Below are positions 6,501 to 7,794 of a stretch of 7,794 nt of DNA, piece by piece (position 1 is the stretch's first letter; each line of letters begins with the position of its first letter). The notes beneath the pieces were generated by a model that saw only the letters and a list, made by a program, of their open reading frames with translations, did not search any database and was not told the DNA's origin. The stretch covers positions 1 to 7,794 of the forward strand of contig CAZTFS010000099.1 in NCBI GenBank assembly GCA_964613045.1, read 5' to 3'. This DNA comes from UBA1081 sp964613045. GTDB lineage: Bacteria > Bacillota > Clostridia > Oscillospirales > Acutalibacteraceae. A program made the position numbers and the translations under genes.

Positions 6501-7794
6501 TTTACACCGTTCCAGTTTGCATATGACGGCTCTAATATCTATAACCAATATTCCGTGAGCGTTTCAAATGATTCTACCGGTAAGTCTTACGATGGCTACA
6601 CAGGTATCAGATACCACTCCAGCAACTATTTCGGTGTGGCAGAATATGATGATTCAAATATGATGCTGTTTGAGGAAATTGAAGCTGAACCTACGTCTGT
6701 TATCTTGTCAAATTACAGATATGTAGGAAAAACTGTTTCAAGAGATGAGATCTGTCCTCTCCAGACAGAACAGCTCTCCTATGAGGCTGAAAACTTCCCC
6801 GAGGGTGATATGACTGTTACCTGGTCTTCAAGCGACACATCCGTTGCAACAATTGATCAGAACGGCAAGCTCACCTATACAGGTACATCCGGCATCACAA
6901 CAATTACTCTTACAATTACTGTTACAAGCGACGTTGAAGGAACTGTAACAGATACACAGACTGTTGATATATATGTTAATGCGTCTCAAGCATTGATTGG
7001 AGATATTTATTACTTGACAAATACGTTGACTGAGGGTAATAAATATATTATTGCAAGTTCAAATACAGAAGGTTCTGCATATATTGCATCAAGCACGATG
7101 TATACAAATAATGTGACCCCCAGATTGGTTACCGGAACAGTTAAGACTTTTGGTAGCTCGATACTTATACAGAATCCGGAAAATGCATTAGTTTTGACTT
7201 GTGTAAAATCAGAAAAAGACGGTTATTACTATTTAGTTGATGAAAACGGAAAGTATCTGACTTTATATACATTGTATGTCAAAGATGCTGACGGTAATAA
7301 AACAGAAACGTATCTGGCATGTATGTCTGAACTTGGTGTTGACTATGATCGGGCATACAGTCAAATCAGATACCGTGTAAATTCAAATAATGCTCTTGTT
7401 CTGCAAAATGCTGCTGTTAATACCACAGATTCAGATGGCATAACAACATACAATAATGCTTATCTGTCATTATACTATAGCGGAACAAGCAATCCTCGTT
7501 TGAATACGACTCCGTGGTCACCAACTACAAGTACTTATCTTTATGCACTTGAAGAAACGGACGATAGTTTAGCTGCTACAACACAGATCCGTACTGTAAA
7601 TATTTCCGGCAGTAAGGATATTACAAACACAATTATCAATAACTATAACACCGCAAACGGCGATACAACTCAGCTTTACAGATATGTTGAAAATGTCAGA
7701 GACGGCTATACATACAGTTGGAGCTCAGGTGATACATCAATTGCAGCTATCGACAGTGACGGTATCGTTACATTTACGGGTAAAGAGGGCTATG
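3462..7794 (+). CDS. Secreted calcineurin-like metallophosphoesterase with Ig-like and repeated uncharacterised modules (3' end outside window)
   Basis: The frame is open from the ATG at 3462 (GGAGGG at 3448-3453, 8 bases upstream) to the window edge: 1444 codons with no stop. Residues 1-34 form a signal peptide, so the protein is exported. Residues about 43-360 are a calcineurin-like phosphoesterase: DFQ (51-53), GGDYY (83-87), GNHD (124-127), THMPLHH (189-195) and GHNH (248-251). The first motif has Gln53 where the family usually has His, and there is no Asp three residues after Asp85. Two Ig-like domains (about 381-464 and 470-563) follow. Three further Ig-like domains each come after a module of roughly 190-210 residues that I do not recognise. 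All five Ig-like domains carry a Trp-Ser-Ser-x-Thr-Ser-type signature (Trp413, 516, 812, 1121, 1420). The export signal suggests a cell-surface or secreted phosphatase/nuclease on a long binding stalk. The substrate is unknown, and any wall anchor would lie beyond the window. Confidence 0.88.
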   Translation, partial: MKKALSVLLSLLIVFSVIMPGLSGIDLTSIEAEASTAGAGDAYATIFTSSDFQNGLYIDNLNAMIENAKEDGVVETPEAFFFGGDYYSSSSTQADPSSNVDLLKDMVDDNYPYYNPNNLVFLQGNHDTLNSKLKETGLYEYDDFLVYVCNYNDYSSKSESTATAFAADLSVVFDRLLSDGEDRPIFILTHMPLHHNNRGNKVYDSDGNSVKDADGNYIYDYVQNTYSKYVVDVLNAYGNYLDIVFMYGHNHSGAYDDYIGGSVNFLGKGDTMYVSALDSSTADGSYEYYDGKYTYWNKVELTFTYMNYGYVAYSNNTEGTVTDEHTGNTVKSTNTLTMGVLEICPDKIVVSRYTTEGKYAESKTISRITPSNKDGGYDEPYVNVAGYLGGTVGVQTGAYANATGFSENAVYTWTSSNTSVATVKGVGSTAQVAYKAVGTSEITVTVTDGNATKSASYTVTVGAKTSTKTYAQIRMGVGTVSGTTVEYYNTEFPKTVNLIGCYEIAADDITVTNETWTSSDTSVATVDNGNVTFIGNGEAKITFSFINNGTTYSSSVTFVVSNGDKQEYTDEVESYSDNYYLVEDFVPGNRYVIYVKDSVKDSDGVSTTYNKMLTSTAYSSTNLAGADATVQTDAKGEYINTTDTTAVWECIESPVSGYYYLRNLGNSGYLTIRDTNDGGRFLGTVSALDGSTYDIGCSQIKYDNLYNTTERAIYSYRSYQTSSDTLGYTANEFIKWNGKSFASSTSWPSSTHDFYIYQAEATYKLAEVSASIEMGGEDVTGTTQTVYSVTSDTQIPLYGAYKNYGENVKEEWESSDTSVAAIDENGVLSFTGNAGTTTVTYTVKSSTVSYQQYTVVIEAKTGAESKRTFKYVDEITPNKSYVLVYKEDTTTAGDGYVLTTNEWSSTKLYPGNITVKSNDVRDYLYVEIDESDSDDIVWMTVEGPKAGTDGNVIGTEDIYYFYTEESDNGAAWDWTNLSARFLGSKITGYGTWGVEGELYTVLLGDALSGGITDFTPFQFAYDGSNIYNQYSVSVSNDSTGKSYDGYTGIRYHSSNYFGVAEYDDSNMMLFEEIEAEPTSVILSNYRYVGKTVSRDEICPLQTEQLSYEAENFPEGDMTVTWSSSDTSVATIDQNGKLTYTGTSGITTITLTITVTSDVEGTVTDTQTVDIYVNASQALIGDIYYLTNTLTEGNKYIIASSNTEGSAYIASSTMYTNNVTPRLVTGTVKTFGSSILIQNPENALVLTCVKSEKDGYYYLVDENGKYLTLYTLYVKDADGNKTETYLACMSELGVDYDRAYSQIRYRVNSNNALVLQNAAVNTTDSDGITTYNNAYLSLYYSGTSNPRLNTTPWSPTTSTYLYALEETDDSLAATTQIRTVNISGSKDITNTIINNYNTANGDTTQLYRYVENVRDGYTYSWSSGDTSIAAIDSDGIVTFTGKEGY
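4602..5150 (+). repeat. Tandem Ig-like (Big_2-type) domains 1 and 2
   Basis: Residues 381-464 and 470-563 are two adjacent domains with the bacterial Ig-like group 2 pattern: WTSSNTSVATV (Trp413) and WTSSDTSVATV (Trp516), each followed by alternating beta strands ending in TYTVTV-like or VTFVV-like strands. Their Trp residues are 103 apart, a normal Ig-domain spacing. They link the catalytic domain to the long repeat region. Confidence 0.82.
5163..6041 (+). repeat. Repeat unit 1: uncharacterised module plus Ig-like domain 3
   Basis: Residues 568-761 are the first copy of the uncharacterised module. Landmarks are PGNRYVIYV (Gly588), GYYYLRN followed by SGYLTIRD, RFLGTVS, and QIKY (Gln699). 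Ig-like domain 3 follows at about 763-860, with WESSDTSVAAID (Trp812). The YYYLRN...SGYLTI portion resembles ricin-type beta-trefoil strands, but the match is faint. Confidence 0.68.
6051..6980 (+). repeat. Repeat unit 2: uncharacterised module plus Ig-like domain 4
   Basis: Residues 864-1075 are the second module copy: PNKSYVLVY (Asn878 at the Gly588 position), IYYFYTEE, RFLGSKI and FQFAY (Gln1018). It is about 20-30 residues longer than the other copies between the first and last landmarks. Ig-like domain 4 follows at about 1076-1173, with WSSSDTSVATID (Trp1121). Confidence 0.68.
6981..7794 (+). repeat. Repeat unit 3: uncharacterised module plus Ig-like domain 5 (cut by window end)
   Basis: Residues 1174-1365 are the third module copy: TEGNKYIIAS (Gly1192), GYYYLVDENGKYLTLY and QIRY (Gln1301). 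Ig-like domain 5 starts near 1373, shows WSSGDTSIAAID (Trp1420) and runs off the window. More units may follow. Confidence 0.66.

Noticed and set aside
1875..7794. PHP phosphoesterase and exported phosphoesterase as a two-gene system
   Set aside because: A strong terminator and a separate promoter lie between them, and they act in different compartments; proximity alone is not support.

Overview
The window looks like chromosomal DNA of a moderate-to-low-GC Clostridia-type Firmicute, plausibly a gut Ruminococcus/Eubacterium relative. The reasons are strong GGAGG-type ribosome binding sites, near-consensus sigma-A promoters, T-rich intrinsic terminators, a long secreted Ig-like-repeat protein and the general protein style. 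No rRNA or marker gene is present to fix the taxon, so this is inference. All four protein-coding genes read rightward, and each of the last three has its own promoter. They look like independent transcription units, not an operon.

Layout: (1) 1-258, the C-terminal end of a PurC-like SAICAR synthase (purine biosynthesis), closed by a clear intrinsic terminator (272-304). (2) A consensus promoter (324-353) drives a complete 423-residue ion-transporter-superfamily (ArsB/NhaD/SLC13-like) permease (384-1655). (3) The gap behind it holds a 96-bp imperfect inverted repeat (1673-1768) built from CAATGTA-like units, resembling a small MITE or intergenic palindrome, and then an extended -10 promoter. 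(4) 1875-3152 encodes a 425-residue PHP-domain metal-dependent phosphoesterase with a GTG start, followed by a strong terminator (3213-3250). (5) After an AT-rich gap with another extended -10 promoter, a very large secreted protein starts at 3462 and is still open at the window edge (at least 1444 residues).

The large protein is the most interesting item. It has a signal peptide and a calcineurin-like metallophosphoesterase domain with a DxQ first motif. These are followed by two tandem Ig-like (Big_2-type) domains and then three copies of a roughly 300-residue unit. Each unit is one Ig-like domain preceded by a module of roughly 190-210 residues that I cannot assign with confidence and that has faint ricin-type (beta-trefoil) features. 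This suggests an exported enzyme carried on a long adhesive or glycan-binding stalk.

Functional links between the genes are weak. Two neighbouring genes encode unrelated metal-dependent phosphoesterases, one cytoplasmic (PHP) and one exported, but their separate promoters and terminators argue against a shared system. I see no CRISPR array, tRNA, rRNA, transposase, phage gene or defence cassette.
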